Positions 20,641-32,749 of a stretch of DNA of 64,000 nt are shown here, in pieces; position 1 is the first letter of the stretch, and each line of letters starts with the position of its first letter. The position numbers and the translations under genes were made by a program. This stretch comes from Canna indica (lineage: Eukaryota; Streptophyta; Magnoliopsida; Zingiberales; Cannaceae). The notes below the pieces were generated by a model. The model worked only from the letters and a program-made list of their open reading frames with translations. It was not told the DNA's origin and made no database searches. The stretch is from positions 33,996,001 through 34,060,000 of the forward strand of contig CP136896.1 in NCBI GenBank assembly GCA_034359265.1, read 5' to 3'.

Positions 20641-23447
20641 CATAAATCATAGAATTTTCTTTAATTTTCAGTTATATAAATCATAAATATATAGCATGTT
20701 CAAATATGAATAAAAGGAAGCTGCTATAGTAAGGTCTAAATAGTTTGGATATTGGGGAAATTCCCCTACTGATCAAGCCAACTTGGATTTCTACTACTCC
20801 CTTATAAACAACCTTCAAAACCATATTATTGTGCATGGTTGGATTTCTACTACTCCCTTATCAGCCAACTTGGTTTTTTTAGGCCCTTGTTTCACTTGGA
20901 CTTACAGGACATCAGGATGCTGATATCAGCATCAATATCAGGATATTAGTATCAGGCTATCAGCATCAACATCCTCATATTGATATCAGGCTGCTGATAT
21001 CAACATCATGAGCATCCTAATACTGATATTAGTATTAGGATCATGGTGTGGGTTCTGTGAATTATGTAATTGACTGTGATAAGGGGCTGAAAGGTGGCAA
21101 CATCAGTAATATTAGGATACTATCAGTAACATTAGGATACTATAAGTAACATTAGGATACTGATACCTGATATCAAGTATCAGTAATAACAAGATACTTA
21201 TATGAGTATCCTGATATCAGGATACATCAATATTTGTATCCTTTTGCCTATAGCAACATCAATATCAATATGTATCCTGATATCAAGACACTATATAAGT
21301 ATCCTTCATGCTATCATTAATTCTGAATTATCCAGATGTCACCATGTAATTCTGAATTGTAAACACATAAAAGGCATATAATTGTAAGCCTTTATTCGTA
21401 TCAGTATAAGCCTTTATAGTGAAATAGTAGGGTAGTATCAATTTCATATAATTGTACTAACTAAGCTTTGTTAAATTAACCTTGTACCAATAGTTAAATA
21501 TACATCAATATTAGTATCAGCATCAATATCCTCGTATTGATATCAGGCTGCTGATATCAGTATCAACATCTTGATATTGATATCAGGATGCTGATATCAA
21601 CATCAATATCAGGATGCTGATCAGCATCCTCATATTGATATTAGGCTGCTGATATCAACATCATGAGCATCCTAATACTGATATTAGTATTAGGATCAAG
21701 GTGTGGGTTCTGTGAATTATGTAATTGACTATGATAAGGGGCTGAAAGGTGGCAACATCAGTAATATTAGGATACTATCAGTAACATTAGGATACTAATA
21801 CCTAATATCAGGTATCAGTAATATCAAGATACTTATATGAATATCCTGATATCAGGATACATCAATATTTGTATCCTTTTGCCTATAGCAACATCAATAT
21901 CAATATGTATCCTGATATCAAGACACTATATAAGTATCCTTCATGCTATCATTAATTCTGAATTATCCAGATGTCACCATGTAATTCTGAATTGTAAACA
22001 CATAAAAGGCATATAATTGTAAGCCTTTATTCGTATCAGTATAAGCCTTTATAGTGAAATAGTAGGGTAGTATCAATTTCATATAATTGTACTCACTAAG
22101 CTTTGTTAAATTAACCTTGTACCAATAGTTAAATATACATCAATATTAGTATCAGCATCAATATCCTCATATTGATATCAGGCTGCTGATATCAGTATCA
22201 ACATCTTGATATTGATATCAGGATGCTGATATCAACATCAATATCAGGATGCTGATCAGCATCCTCATATTGATATTAGGCTGTTGATATCAACATCATG
22301 AGCATCCTAATACTAATATTAGTATTAGGATCAAGGTGTGGGTTCTGTGAATTATGTAATTGACTATGATAAGGGGCTGAAAGGTGGCAACATCAGTAAT
22401 ATTAGGATACTATCAGTAACATTAGGATACTAATACCTAATATCAGGTATCAGTAATATCAAGATACTTATATGAATATCCTGATATCAGGATACATCAA
22501 TATTTGTATCCTTTTGCCTATAGCAACATCAATATCAATATGAATCCTGATATTAGGACACTATATCAGTATCCTTCATGTTATCATTAATTCTAAATTA
22601 TCCAGATGTCACCATGTAATTTTGAATTATAAACACATCAAAAGGCATATAATTGTAAGCCTTTATTCATATCAGTATAAGCCTTTATAGTGAAACAGTA
22701 AGGTATTAGTATCAATTTCATATGACCATGAATAGCATGGTGCTATTTGACTCATGAATAGCAGGTACAACAGCATCTAGGTGAATATGTTATCTATCAA
22801 ACCAAACACCAAACCATGACACCAACATATCAAAGAAAATGTTATCTAGCAGACTTGTAGTTAAAGATGTAATGCAAATGAATCATGGAGATATATGTAT
22901 TAAAAAAAAGCAAGGTGCTTTTTTACCTCTCAAAATCTTGATAATATGTCAAAATATAGAATTGCAGTAACCTTCAGTATGGTGATAGCTTCATGAAAGT
23001 GGCTACAGAAAGGAGGCAATGCAAATGAAGTATCGACTATTAAGTGGCTGCATAAAGGGTAATTTATGAGCGGCATGAATATCTAAGTAGGCTTCAAAGA
23101 AATAAATGAAGATCATAAAACATGCACAAATGTGGAACACCAATCAATCATCATATAACAGAAATTTAGCTTATGCATGAACAACCAAAAAGATAACCAT
23201 CAAGGCATTGGAATCTTTATCAGCCACATTTATTAAAGGATAAATAGAGGATTAAAGTATCACCATTGCATAGGAATCCTTCAAATCCATCATGCTAGAC
23301 AGATACATGAATTGAAATTGAAAAGGAAAAATGTCTAAGTTTAACCTGATTGTGCAAATCACGTACTTGCCGATGGGCCACTATAACATAATGTGATAGA
23401 ATCATTTGCTTCGTCGATCAACCAAAAAATGCGAAAATATAGCAATA
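20641..23447. other. Non-coding interval of CACTA 3 dominated by repeats
   Basis: No gene is seen between the TNPA-like and TNP2-like genes. 20900-22730 is the tandem block described separately; 22731-23447 is AT-rich unique sequence without a recognisable feature. Confidence 0.6.
20900..22730. repeat. About three tandem units of ~640 bp rich in GATATC/ATCAG motifs
   Basis: The marker GTGTGGGTTCTGTGAATTAT recurs at 21046, 21701 and 22336, giving periods of 655 and 635 bp. Units 2 and 3 are almost identical over their whole length. Within each unit there are dozens of short palindromic words (GATATCAGCATC, CTGATATCAG, AGTATCCTGATATC), so the stretch can fold extensively. Confidence 0.9.
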
Positions 23448-26400
23448 TCAATCAAAGTAGTCCCAGAGTGTGTCATCAAAGTCGGACTCTTCTTCAGACT
23501 CAATTTCATTTGAAATAGCTGAATAATTTTCAACAATGGTGGGCTCTATGTCGTCCCTTGCCCATTCAATATCAATTTCATCATTAGGCAAAGACAAATT
23601 AGTTGCTGCTTCAGATGACTCAATATATATTTCTTCGGCAGAATATGATTGGTCATTCACATTAGAAATCTCTCTATGAAGAGTTTTCATAACGTAATAC
23701 ATATTGTCATTAGAGGGATCACGAACATAGAAGCACTATTGGACTTGAGAAGCGAGCACAAATGGATCATCCATATAACATTTTTTATCGAAGTGAACAC
23801 AAGTCAACCTATACTTTTCTGATTCTACTTCAAACCAATCACATCTAAACAAGACAAACTTGAAATTACCATAATAGTCTAGCTCAATTATTTCATTAAT
23901 TGCACCATAATAAGTAACTGCATTAGTCATCAGATTTTGATCCTTACTACTAGCAAAGCTTTGAGTGATTGACACCAAAGTGACACCACTATTTTGTGTC
24001 CTGCGACTTGCATCACGCTGCCTAGTATGAAATTTACATCAATTGATGACATAACCCGAAAACCTTCTTGCAACTTTATTTGGGCCTCTACACAACTCCT
24101 TCAATCGATCAGGGACATCCTCCTCCATTGCACGATTTTTAAACCAATCAATGAAATCATGGCTTTGACTTTTTGCTTTGATCCACTTTATTCTTCTCTT
24201 CCGATTTATGATATTTTCATGTTCACTACAAAAAAAATATTTTGTTACAACAATTATTTAAATGAGTTTATAAACAAATTTTTAAGGGCAAAGAATAGTT
24301 ATTTACCTAATGTAAGGCCGAACTTCATCACAATTGAACAAGATATACCAGTGAGCTTGGTTCTTTTCATTGTTGTCCATCGAAAATAAATTACCTTTTT
24401 TCTTCCCTCCTGTAGGACGACCCATGGGTAAAAAAAAACTAGACATGTTAGCATCAAAAGACTCACATGTGTCAGCATTTCTTGTCACTTTGTTGCACCG
24501 TGTCTCCATATTAGAGTTCATATAATTTGAGCAAAATATCAAGCATTCCTCAACCAAGTAACCCTCAGCTATTGAACCTTCAGGACGAGCTTTATTGCGC
24601 ACGTAAGCCTTCAGCTTTCCCAACTCTCTTTCTGGTGAATACATCCACCGAGAATGAACAGGGCCACCCAATCTTATCTCATTTGGTAGATGAATGGGCA
24701 AATGAAGCATTACATCAAAAAATGATGGAGGAAAAATCCTCTCTAATTGGCAAAGTGTTTCAGCAATCTCAAATTCCAAGGTCTCTAAATCATTCACATC
24801 AATAACTCTTTGACATATGGAACAAAAAAAAGAACATAGACGTATTAGAGGATAGGCAACTTGGTGAGGAAGTGTGTTAATCATTGCTACTGGTAGCAAG
24901 TAGTGTAGCATGAAATGAGCATCGTGACTCTTGTACCCTGAGACTTTCAAGCCATCTTGGTGAACACATCTTGAAATATTTGCTGCACAACCATCGGGTA
25001 ATTTTGCTTCCTTGAGAACGCTACAGAAAATAGACTTCTCATTTTTGTTCATGTTAAACCATGCTTTTGCATACTTTACTTTCTTGCCCTTGATCCACTA
25101 GTTTCGGATGAAGTTTCTTTCTAATTCCCAACTCTTGCAAATCTAAACGGGCATTAACATGATCTTTTGTCTTCCCCGTTATGTCCAACAAAGTCCCTAT
25201 CACATTGTCCAATATGTTCTTTTCAATATGCATGACATCAAGATTATGTCATAGTTTATTATGCTTCCAATATGACAATTCAAAAAAAATGGACCTCTTC
25301 TTCCAAGGACCACCAATTCTTTTCTTTTGCATCTTCCCAAATGAATTTACAAAGTCTTGCAACAAGTCCAAGATCTCCGTCCCTTCTAACAAATTAGGAG
25401 CATGCCTATGTTCTTCTTTTCCATTGAAATCCCGTGTGTTTCTTCTATAATCATGACCATCGGCAAGAAAATACGGTGATCCATATAACACATCTTTCTA
25501 CTATGATTCAAGTAAGCCGAATTAGTGTTATAATTACAAGATGGACATGCTAATTTTCCCTTTATGCTCCAACCACTCAACATAGCATATCTAGGAAAGT
25601 CGCTAATAGTCCATAAAAGGGCTGCTCGCAACTTAAAAGTTTGATTCTTTGAAGCATCATATGTGTCTACGTACTCCTAGCGCCCACACAACTTTCAACT
25701 CTTCAACCAATGGTTGCAAGTACACATCAATATCTGTCCCAGGAGAGTGTGGTCCAGGGATAATTAAAGACAACATAAAATACTCCGACTTCATACATAA
25801 CCATGGTGGAAGGTTGTATGGCATAAGTATTACCGGCCATATACTATAAGAAATACTTATGGTCCTATATGGATTGAATCCATCGCTAGTCAACCCAAGT
25901 CTTATGTTGCGTGGGTCACTAGCAAAATCAGGATAACGCTCATCAAAGTCCTTCCATGCTCCGCCATCAGTAGGATGCCTTAACTTTCCATCTCTTATTC
26001 GTTCTTCCTCATGCCACCTCATTAAATTTGCAGTCCTCTCACACATGAACAACCTTTGAAGTCTAGGAATTAACGGACAGTGTCTTAAAACTTTAGCCGC
26101 TACTTTGTGGCCTTGCTTGGGATTTTCTAGCTCATTCTCTGCCTGTGAATTCTCAACCCATCATGAAGCACCGCAAATATGACAAGACTTGTCTTTCTCA
26201 TGCTCTTTCCAATATAGCATACAATTATTGGGACAAGCATCAATCTTTTTACAATCAAGGCCCAAGTCCCTTATCATGGCTCTTGTTTTATTAAAAGATT
26301 GGGGGATGTTCAAATCTGGCATAACTTCTTTTAGTAGATCTAAGAGCGCATTGAATGACACATTACTCCAGCCAAAGAGACACTTCATCAAATATAACCG

Positions 26401-26871
26401 AATGGTGAAGGACAATGTAGAGAAATTTTTACAACCGGGGTACAATTCCTTGTTTGCCTACTCTAGTAAATTATAAAACTTTTTGGCATCTTCATTAAGA
26501 CCCTCTGTAACTTCATCTTCTTCTGCCACTTCTCTAAATCTATCATGCAACAATCCATCCATATCATCCATGTCATCCATGCAATTCTCTGCATCATCGA
26601 TGTCATCATCCTCCTCTGTGGGCATTGTCAACTCCTCACCATGGTTTACCCAATCAGTGTAACCTTTTAGAAATCCATAGTCTATTAAATGTTCGAAGAC
26701 TACATCTTTTGTCAACCAACGACCATTACCACATTTCGCACAAGGGCATAAAATCTCCCCTCCCCGAGGCCTTCCATTATTATAAGCAAAATCTAGGAAA
26801 CATTGGACACCATTGATATACTCTGTACTATATCTCGGCATTTGAACCCATTCTTTATCCATTGATTTCAC
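23448..26871 (-). pseudogene. TNP2-like CACTA transposase of element 3, degenerate
   Basis: Translation on the minus strand gives the family in order. The N-terminus is MDKEWVQMPRYSTEYINGV with Cys motif CPCAKC. The core has DGFNPYR and WTISDFPRYAMLSGW; HIEKNILDN-like sequence is visible near 25205-25235. A DUF4218-type block (LPDGCAANISRC, YKSHDAHFML) and a DUF4216-type block (NAVTYYGAINEIIELDY, FRCDWFE) follow, then an acidic C-terminus ending DDTLWDYFD. A GT-AG intron at about 24226-24302 splits the C-terminal part. In-frame stops (after YNLLE, GAS, in VIN, after ASQVQ) and frameshifts near 25080 and 25500-25650 make it non-functional. It is only distantly similar to the transposases of copies 1 and 2. 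Confidence 0.9.
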
Positions 26872-27421
26872 TTAACTACATAAATAAAAAATGCAAAGGG
26901 TAAGAAACGACAACATCAACTTGATGAGTTATACATGCAACTCCAACATAGTGCAAAATCACTTAGAACATGTAGGCATAAATATGATCATCTTTAAAGT
27001 AAGTGATCATCTTGAACTCAACATTACTTAAATTTAACGGTAATTATGAGAAAAACATGTAGAACAAAGTGCTCATTTCCAAACACTTAGAACAAAGTAT
27101 GAGAAAAACCAAAGTGAATGTGATTGTCCTATGATTTTAAGTCAAACCTGATGAAAACCTAAGAGAAAGGAAATGTAATGGCATGAATCAAATCTAGCTA
27201 GTTTTTGGTTAATGATTTACAACCTAACTCGGGTTCAACCAAACTTGATATCCAATTTGAGCTTACAACCTAGCTCAGGTTCACACCACTTCATAGAATC
27301 AAACTGAAAGAAGGCTAGTATTGAGAAGGCTAACTGTTAAGTAGGATAATGTTGGTACGAAAGATTATTACTTTAAGATGTTATTTCTTCCAAGTTATGA
27401 TTTGTCTTATTTGATATGCAG
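26872..27421. other. Upstream region of CACTA 3 transposase, no gene seen
   Basis: AT-rich sequence without a recognisable reading frame. The last about 70 bp (27350-27421) end in TTTGATATGCAG, a good splice acceptor, and are probably intron sequence carried along with the captured gene fragment. Confidence 0.5.
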
Positions 27422-27891
27422 CTGGTCTTGAGAAGGGTAAGCAAACTCTTATGGAAATGGTAATTCTACCAACTAAAAGAAGGGACCTATTTACAGGTCT
27501 TCGCAAGCCAGCTTGAGGTGCATCTTTAGAAGCAATTATTTAGCTTGAACTATACACTTTGGCGAAAGTATTTAGAGGTGATATTTATGTTGCTCAGGTT
27601 TGCTTCTCTTTGGCCCAATCTGAATATGGGAAAACAATGCTTACTAAAACTGTTGCATCAGAATCAGAGGCCACATTCTTTAATGTTTCTGCTTCATCTT
27701 TAACATCAAAATGGGTATAACTTTATCATATCTAGTTTCACATGCAAAGCTTTGATGGATTACCAGTTTTTCTAATTAAAAAGTTCTTATTCTTTACACT
27801 GTTGAAGTATGTGGGAGAGTTTGAAAAGCTTGTCCGAACTCTTTTTGAGGTTGCTATTGACAAGCAGCCATCTATAATCTTCATGGATGAA
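27422..27891 (+). pseudogene. Captured fragment of an AAA ATPase gene (spastin/fidgetin-like), three exons
   Basis: Three exon-like blocks on the plus strand, opposite to the transposase, encode part of an AAA module: 27422-27517 (GLEKGKQTLMEMVILPTKRR, then DLFTGLRKPA), 27598-27714 (LLFGP, then [20 protein letters not shown] and SLTSKW) and about 27808-27891 (YVGEFEKLVRTLFEVA, QPSIIFMDE). The last holds Walker B. The intervening stretches begin GT and end AG, and the joints keep the family reading, so genomic DNA rather than cDNA was captured. An Arg codon became TGA before GLLLF, and a one-base insertion with substitutions ruins Walker A. The AAA identity is firm. The spastin-type subgroup rests on the KRRDLFTGLR and EKLVRTLF phrases. 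Confidence 0.88.
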
Positions 27892-28769
27892 GTATGCTAC
27901 TATAACTCCATGCTTTATTTGTTTAAATTGTCAAAAAAATATCATTGTTTGTATATGTGAACCTTATTATTCTAATATGAGAAACTCTTTGGCCAAAATA
28001 TCTAGTTCTTTTCATCAATAAGCAATCATTGGATTGCTTAAAATGGAATCAAACTTCAAATCTAAAGAAGAACATTAGGTCATAAAAACTTGGAACTTGG
28101 TTGGCTGTGAGGACTGCTGGATGAAATTAGATAACATGGAAAATTGTATATCATAGGATCCAAAATTGTATGTTGATAACATGGAACTAAAGCTCAAATA
28201 ATTAACAACTTACATCAGTTTAATTCATCATCAAATGTTATGTACGCACAGTACATTAGAATGTTCAATTAGATTCAAGTAAGATAGATGATGAGCACCT
28301 CCTTTGAAAGCGCTTCTCGTATCTGAATGGATATAGCTCCAATTGCTCTTTTACCTAGTTAGACATAAAAAAATGGATGTTAGGCGCGCTTATCAGCGGC
28401 AATAGAGCATGCCAGAGGATTAGGACGCGAGCAGAGGGAAAAAAGAAACAAGGAGGGGAGCAGGAGTTACCAGCGGCGAGCAAGAGTTACCAGCGTGAGG
28501 AGGAGGAGTAGGACAAGCAGGAACTACTAGTGGCGATACAGCCGGAGTTACCAGTGGTGAGCAGGAGGATTAGGATGCGAGCAGGAGTACCAGTGGCGAG
28601 CCGAAAGAATTACCAACGGCGAGCAGGAGGAGTTACCACCGGCGATAGAGCAGGAGGAGGGCGGGCAGAGTGAAACAAGCTTGAAAGGGTTTTAGTTGAG
28701 CAAGGGGAGGCGGGATTTTTGTCGAACACAGCTGAAAAAGAGCGGGTTTTGAAACTATTTTAGGGATTT
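27892..28769. other. Interval between captured gene and CACTA 3 terminus
   Basis: 27892-28370 is AT-rich; its start (GTATGCTAC) is the donor of the next intron of the captured gene, but no further exon is recognised. 28400-28700 contains repeats of GAGCAGGAG and TTACCAGCGGCGAGC, likely subterminal repeats of the element. Confidence 0.5.
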
Positions 28770-29035
28770 AGGAACGGTTCATTTTATTGTTCTGTTTTTG
28801 ACATATAGGAACGGTTTTGGGGTACTTTTGGGAACGGTTCTTTTCAGTGTTCCCATAGTATTTGGCTACGGAAACAATTTTGAAAACCGTTCCCACATAT
28901 TGGCTATGGGAACGGTTTTTATCAGTGTTCCCATAGTATTTGGCTACGGGAATAGTTATTAAAATCATTCCCATAAGTGATGTATGGGAACAGTTTTTTA
29001 ACCGTTCCCAAAAGTGGCGTGGCCATAGTCACAAA
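28770..29035. repeat. Subterminal repeats of CACTA 3
   Basis: GGGAACGGTT and its complement AACCGTTCCC, together with GTGTTCCCATAGTATTTGGC, recur eight or more times, ending about 10 bp before the terminal CACTACTACATTTTGTG inverted repeat. They differ completely from the CAACGGC repeats of CACTA 1 and 2. Confidence 0.88.
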
Positions 29036-29046
29036 ATGTAGTAGTG

Positions 29047-30196
29047 AAACTCAACATGAAGAACCCTCATCCTCAACTCTACCTCAAGATGAAGAAGAAG
29101 AAGAAGAGGAAGCTCTACCACCTCTCTCCAAAGGGTACCGGTTGATTAGAGATCATCCAATGGATCAAGTCATTGGAGAACCATCAACGGGAGTGGTAAT
29201 GCACTCTAAACTTGAGAACATTTGTCAATATGTAGCATTCATATATGAAGTAGAGCCAAAAAACATTAAGGAAGCAATAGAAGATGAATTTTGGATAATT
29301 GCTATGTAAGAGGAACTTAATCAATTTGTTAGGAATGAAGTTTGGGATTTAGTACCTAGACCTAGCGGACAAACCGTAATTGGGATTAAATGGGTATTTC
29401 GAAACAAGTTAGATGAAGGAGGTTTAGTCATTAGAAACAAAGCTATGTTATTGGCCCAAGGGTATAATCAACAAGAAGGAATTGATTATAATGAAACTTA
29501 TGCTCCCGTAGCTAGATTAGAGGCAATTCGCATGCTTTTGGCTTATGCTAGTTTTAAAGGCTTTAAAGTTTTTCGAATGGATGTTAAAAGTGCATTTTTA
29601 AATGGCTTTATCAATGAAGAAGTTTATGTTGAACAACCCCCCGGATTTGAAAGTTTTGAGTTTCCAAACCATGTTTTTAAATTTAAAAATGCTTTCTATG
29701 GCTTAAAACAAGCCCCTAGGGCTTGGTATGAAAGGCTTTCTAGATTTTTGATTGATCAAGCCTTTAGCATTGGAAAAGCCGATATTTCTCTTTTTATAAA
29801 AAATAATGAAAATTATATTTTACTCGTGCAAATTTATGTTGATGATATAATATTTGGTGCTACTAATGAATTGCTTTGTGAGTAGTTTGCAAGGTGCATG
29901 CAAAAGGAGTTTGCGATGAGCATGATAGGAGAACTTTCATTCATGCTTGATCTCCAAATCAAGCAAACCAACAAAGGAATCTTCATTAATCAAGCCAAGT
30001 ACACAAAGGAGCTCATCAAAAGATTTGGGATGAATGAAGCCAAGATAGCTTCTACACCAATGGACACATCCATCAAGCTTGATAAAGATGAAGACGGTGT
30101 CAAAGTAGATGAAAAACAATATCGATGTATGATTGGTAGCCTTCTCTATTTAACGGCAAGTAGACCCGATATCATGTTTTATGATGCATATAGATA
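29047..30196 (+). pseudogene. Copia reverse transcriptase of the plus-strand element, truncated
   Basis: The sequence starts with the acidic linker (EEPSSSTLPQDEEEEEEEA), then EPKNIKEAIEDEFW. The RT core follows, with VIGIKWVFRNK, FRMDVKSAFLNGF, FYGLKQAPRAWYERL and the catalytic YVDD in IYVDDIIFGA (29835-29865), then MIGSLLYLTASRPDIMF. Stops lie at about 29307 (after IIAM) and 29883. After RPDIMF the coding sequence jumps straight to the 3' untranslated region (ATGATGCATATAG), so RNase H is deleted. Protease and integrase are absent upstream because foreign DNA begins there. Confidence 0.92.
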
Positions 30197-30345
30197 GGGG
30201 GAGTTATAAGCATAATATGCATATTGATTGATAGGGGGAGCATATGTTAAGTTGTATAATACGTTACACATGCCTTAACTCAAACTCACAAATGATACTT
30301 AGAGTCTCGCTTTATATAAAACTTCATGTTGTGTTTGTCATCATC

Positions 30346-30358
30346 AAAAAGGGGGAGA
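30346..30358 (+). other. Polypurine tract of plus-strand copia
   Basis: AAAAAGGGGGAGA lies directly before the 3' LTR, the usual plus-strand primer for this family. Earlier GATAGGGGGAG runs occur at 30193 and 30229. Confidence 0.85.
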
Positions 30359-30795
30359 TTATTGGCCCAAGGGTTCCCCTTTGGCTTCGATCTATATTTT
30401 GATGATAACAAACATGTATTTAATGTATGTATGAAGTTTTGAGTTCAGGTTGAGGCTACGAGACGCACGCGAATTTCGCTCGAAAAAATGCAAAATCATC
30501 AAAAAGGGCTCGGTTGTAGATTAAGTAAAACTCGTAAAATTATCAAATAGATTCTATGTAATATTCCCCTAGGATCTCACCCCAAGCTTATTTGTAAAGT
30601 TATCCAAGTCAAAACTTAATAACAAAACCCATAAAAAAGCGTGTAACAAAACAAATATAGAAATCAGCCTCAGCCTAGGTTCGGTCGAACGAATAGGGTA
30701 GAAAAGTAGCAGTAGCCACTTCGATCGACCGAACAAGGCCAAAAATTGGCAGTGGCTAATTCGGTCGACCATCCAGTCGATCGAACATGGCTGTA

Positions 30796-31520
30796 GAAGG
30801 ACCGAACTCTGGCATAACGGCTTCGGTCGACCAATCGGTCGACCAAATTGAGGATTGATGAGCCCGCAACTCATTCGGTCGACCGAACAGCCCGATTAAG
30901 TCACAGAAGGGCAGCGGTCGCAAGGCGGTCAATCGGTCGGTCGACCGACGATCAACCAGCAAGCGATCGAGTGACGGTAATGGCTAGTTTTCCGCCCGTT
31001 GAGCTGTCGTTTGATTGAGGGGTTATAAATACTGTTCTCCATCCTTCATTAACCACTCTTAACAATTGATCCAAGCTTCCATTGAGTCAATTCTTGATCA
31101 TTCTAAAGCATTTCTTGAACCATCCCTCTGCAATCCCTAGTTTCCAGGATAACACCTTGATTTAGCCTTCAAGATTTATCGATTCATCATCTCAAGGCAT
31201 CAAGAGGACTAGGGAGTGTCGTTTGGTGCTAAGTTCATATTTTGATCAAATGACATTAGTTTCACCTCAAACTTGATATACATGCTTTAGATGACCCTAT
31301 CTTAGTATTTTGAAAGTTTGAATGAAATCTAAAAATGTCATGAAAAGATATGCTATTCACGAAAATATCCAAACTTGAGTGCATGCATGATTCTAAGCAA
31401 AAGATTTCATTTATCATTTCACGATATCATGTATGATTTAGTATCATATCAAATATTTGTTTTTCATCCATTTGGTTGAGATTTTCATATTTCATGAAAA
31501 ATATTTTTAGCGTCTCAACT
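30796..31520 (+). mobile_element. Fragment of another copia LTR inside the 3' LTR
   Basis: 30796-31230 resembles the complement of the solo LTR at 11185-13481: it has the same GGGGTTATAAATAC box, TCCAAGCTTCCATTGAG region and the phrase AGGATAACACCTTGATTTAG. It is followed by AT-rich sequence (31230-31520) with no recognisable feature. This suggests recombination between related LTR families. Confidence 0.6.
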
Positions 31521-31945
31521 TGCTCCCAGAATCCGGCGCTAACCAACGACCCCCAAACCAATTGGTGTGAGGGAAGGGAGCACCTTCACCTTATACCATA
31601 GCAGACCTGAGCGCCCTCAGCGTTCGAGTGTGACTCGGCCCGCCAGGCCTACACTCCATGAGGCGATTGATGACTCGGCCCGCCAGGCCTACACGCCAAA
31701 AATCTCCTCCTCAGCAATTGCCAATCAAGATTCGAACCCGAGACACAGGCTCTGATACCAGCTCCCAAAATCCGGCGCTAACCAACGACCCCCAAACCAA
31801 TTGGTGTGAGGGAAGGGCACACCTTCACCTTATACCGTAGCAGACCCAAGCACACTCGGCGTTCGAGTGTGACTTGGCCCGCCAGGCCTTAATGCCATGA
31901 GGTGATTGATGGCTTGGCCCGCCAGGCCTACACGCCAACAAGAAT
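31521..31945 (-). repeat. Duplicated tRNA-related (SINE-like) repeat
   Basis: The segment containing CCGGCGCTAACCAACGACCC and GGCCCGCCAGGCCTACAC occurs twice (about 31527-31763 and 31764-31940). On the minus strand, 31730-31765 reads TGGTATCAGAGCC, about 10 bases, then GGTTCGAATC, the latter a perfect Pol III B-box. It may be a tRNA-derived SINE; alternatively the TGGTATCAGAGC could be a retroelement primer site. Confidence 0.4.
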
Positions 31946-32749
31946 GCCAGCGGTCGCTGGGCGGTTGATCAGTTGGTCGACCGATGATCGACAACCAAGC
32001 GACCGATCGACGTCCAACGGGCAGAAAAATGGCCGTTGGAGTGCTGTTCTGAGTGAGGGGTTATAAATACCCGTCACCAACCTTCATTAATTCTTCTTAA
32101 CCATTCTTAAAAGCTTTCTAAGTGGGATTTGTGCCTTTAAAACCTGATTTGCTCGCGCTTGCTTCTCTGATCGATGATTTCTCTCAAGCGCTCATCTTCC
32201 CTCGACTCCGGCTTCGATTCGACCTCAATATCTTGTGGAGTTGGAGTCATTGAAAGCTTGGAAAAGAGCTTTTAGTTGTGGTTTACTCTTTAGCTATTTT
32301 CATTATAATTTTACTTATTATTTGAACTTGTTCTTCATTGATTAGCTTGCTAGGTGTGCTAGTGTAAACACTTAGGGTTCACTTTGTAGATTTGTGTTTT
32401 GCCTAGGTGAATAGGTTTGAGGAGTTCTCAAAGGGTTGAGAACCGAGTCCTCTTTTGTATTCAAAGGGAAACATAAAGTCTATAAAGGATTTGATTAGAA
32501 ATCATTAGTGTGGAGCCAAGGTAGTGGAGTATGCGGTTGGCCAAACTACTATAATCTCTTGTGTGTTGCATTGCCCTGTTTGATTGCTTATAATTGCTTC
32601 TCATACTTGCTAATGAATATCATTTAGTCGCACATGTTTTGGTTGAAGTTGAAATTGATTTAAAATAAATTCAAATAGAATTAAAAAGTTAACCAACACT
32701 ATTCAACCCCCCCCCCCCCTTCTAGTGTGGGTATTCACTCAACACCTGC

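Larger units (their letters stand above)
19261..29046 (-). mobile_element. CACTA element 3 (different family), left end lost
   Basis: The right end, read on the minus strand, starts CACTACTACATTTTGTGAC at 29046, a CACTA terminus distinct from copies 1 and 2. Inward come GGGAACGGTT-type subterminal repeats, a captured host gene fragment, a degenerate TNP2 gene, a long tandem-repeat block and a TNPA-like gene. No CACTA terminus is visible on the left; the element appears truncated near 19261. There TTACTTGGATGGGTTC is present twice (19263 and 19322), marking a rearrangement. Confidence 0.85.
15921..32744 (+). mobile_element. Ty1/copia retrotransposon (plus strand), rearranged and heavily nested
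   Basis: 5' LTR 15921-17188, primer site at 17191, gag, then foreign DNA from about 18245 to 29046, then RT, polypurine tract and 3' LTR to 32744. The target duplication CCTGC is at 15916-15920 and 32745-32749, inside the integrase of the host copia. Protease and integrase are missing between gag and RT, and RNase H is deleted after RPDIMF. The element therefore suffered deletion as well as insertion. Confidence 0.9.
30360..32744 (+). repeat. 3' LTR of plus-strand copia, enlarged by insertions
   Basis: It starts TATTGGCCCAAGG (first TG changed to TA) and ends CACTCAACA before the CCTGC duplication. 30360-30795 and 31935-32744 align with the 5' LTR. The extra roughly 1.1 kb between them is foreign or rearranged. 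TCGGTCGACCGA-type palindromes and the TATA box (about 32060) are retained. Confidence 0.88.

Noticed and set aside
24225..24240. CACTACAAAAAAA as a possible CACTA left terminus
   Set aside because: On the minus strand it is the pyrimidine-rich acceptor TTTTTTTGTAG of an intron in the TNP2-like gene, and coding sequence continues on both sides.
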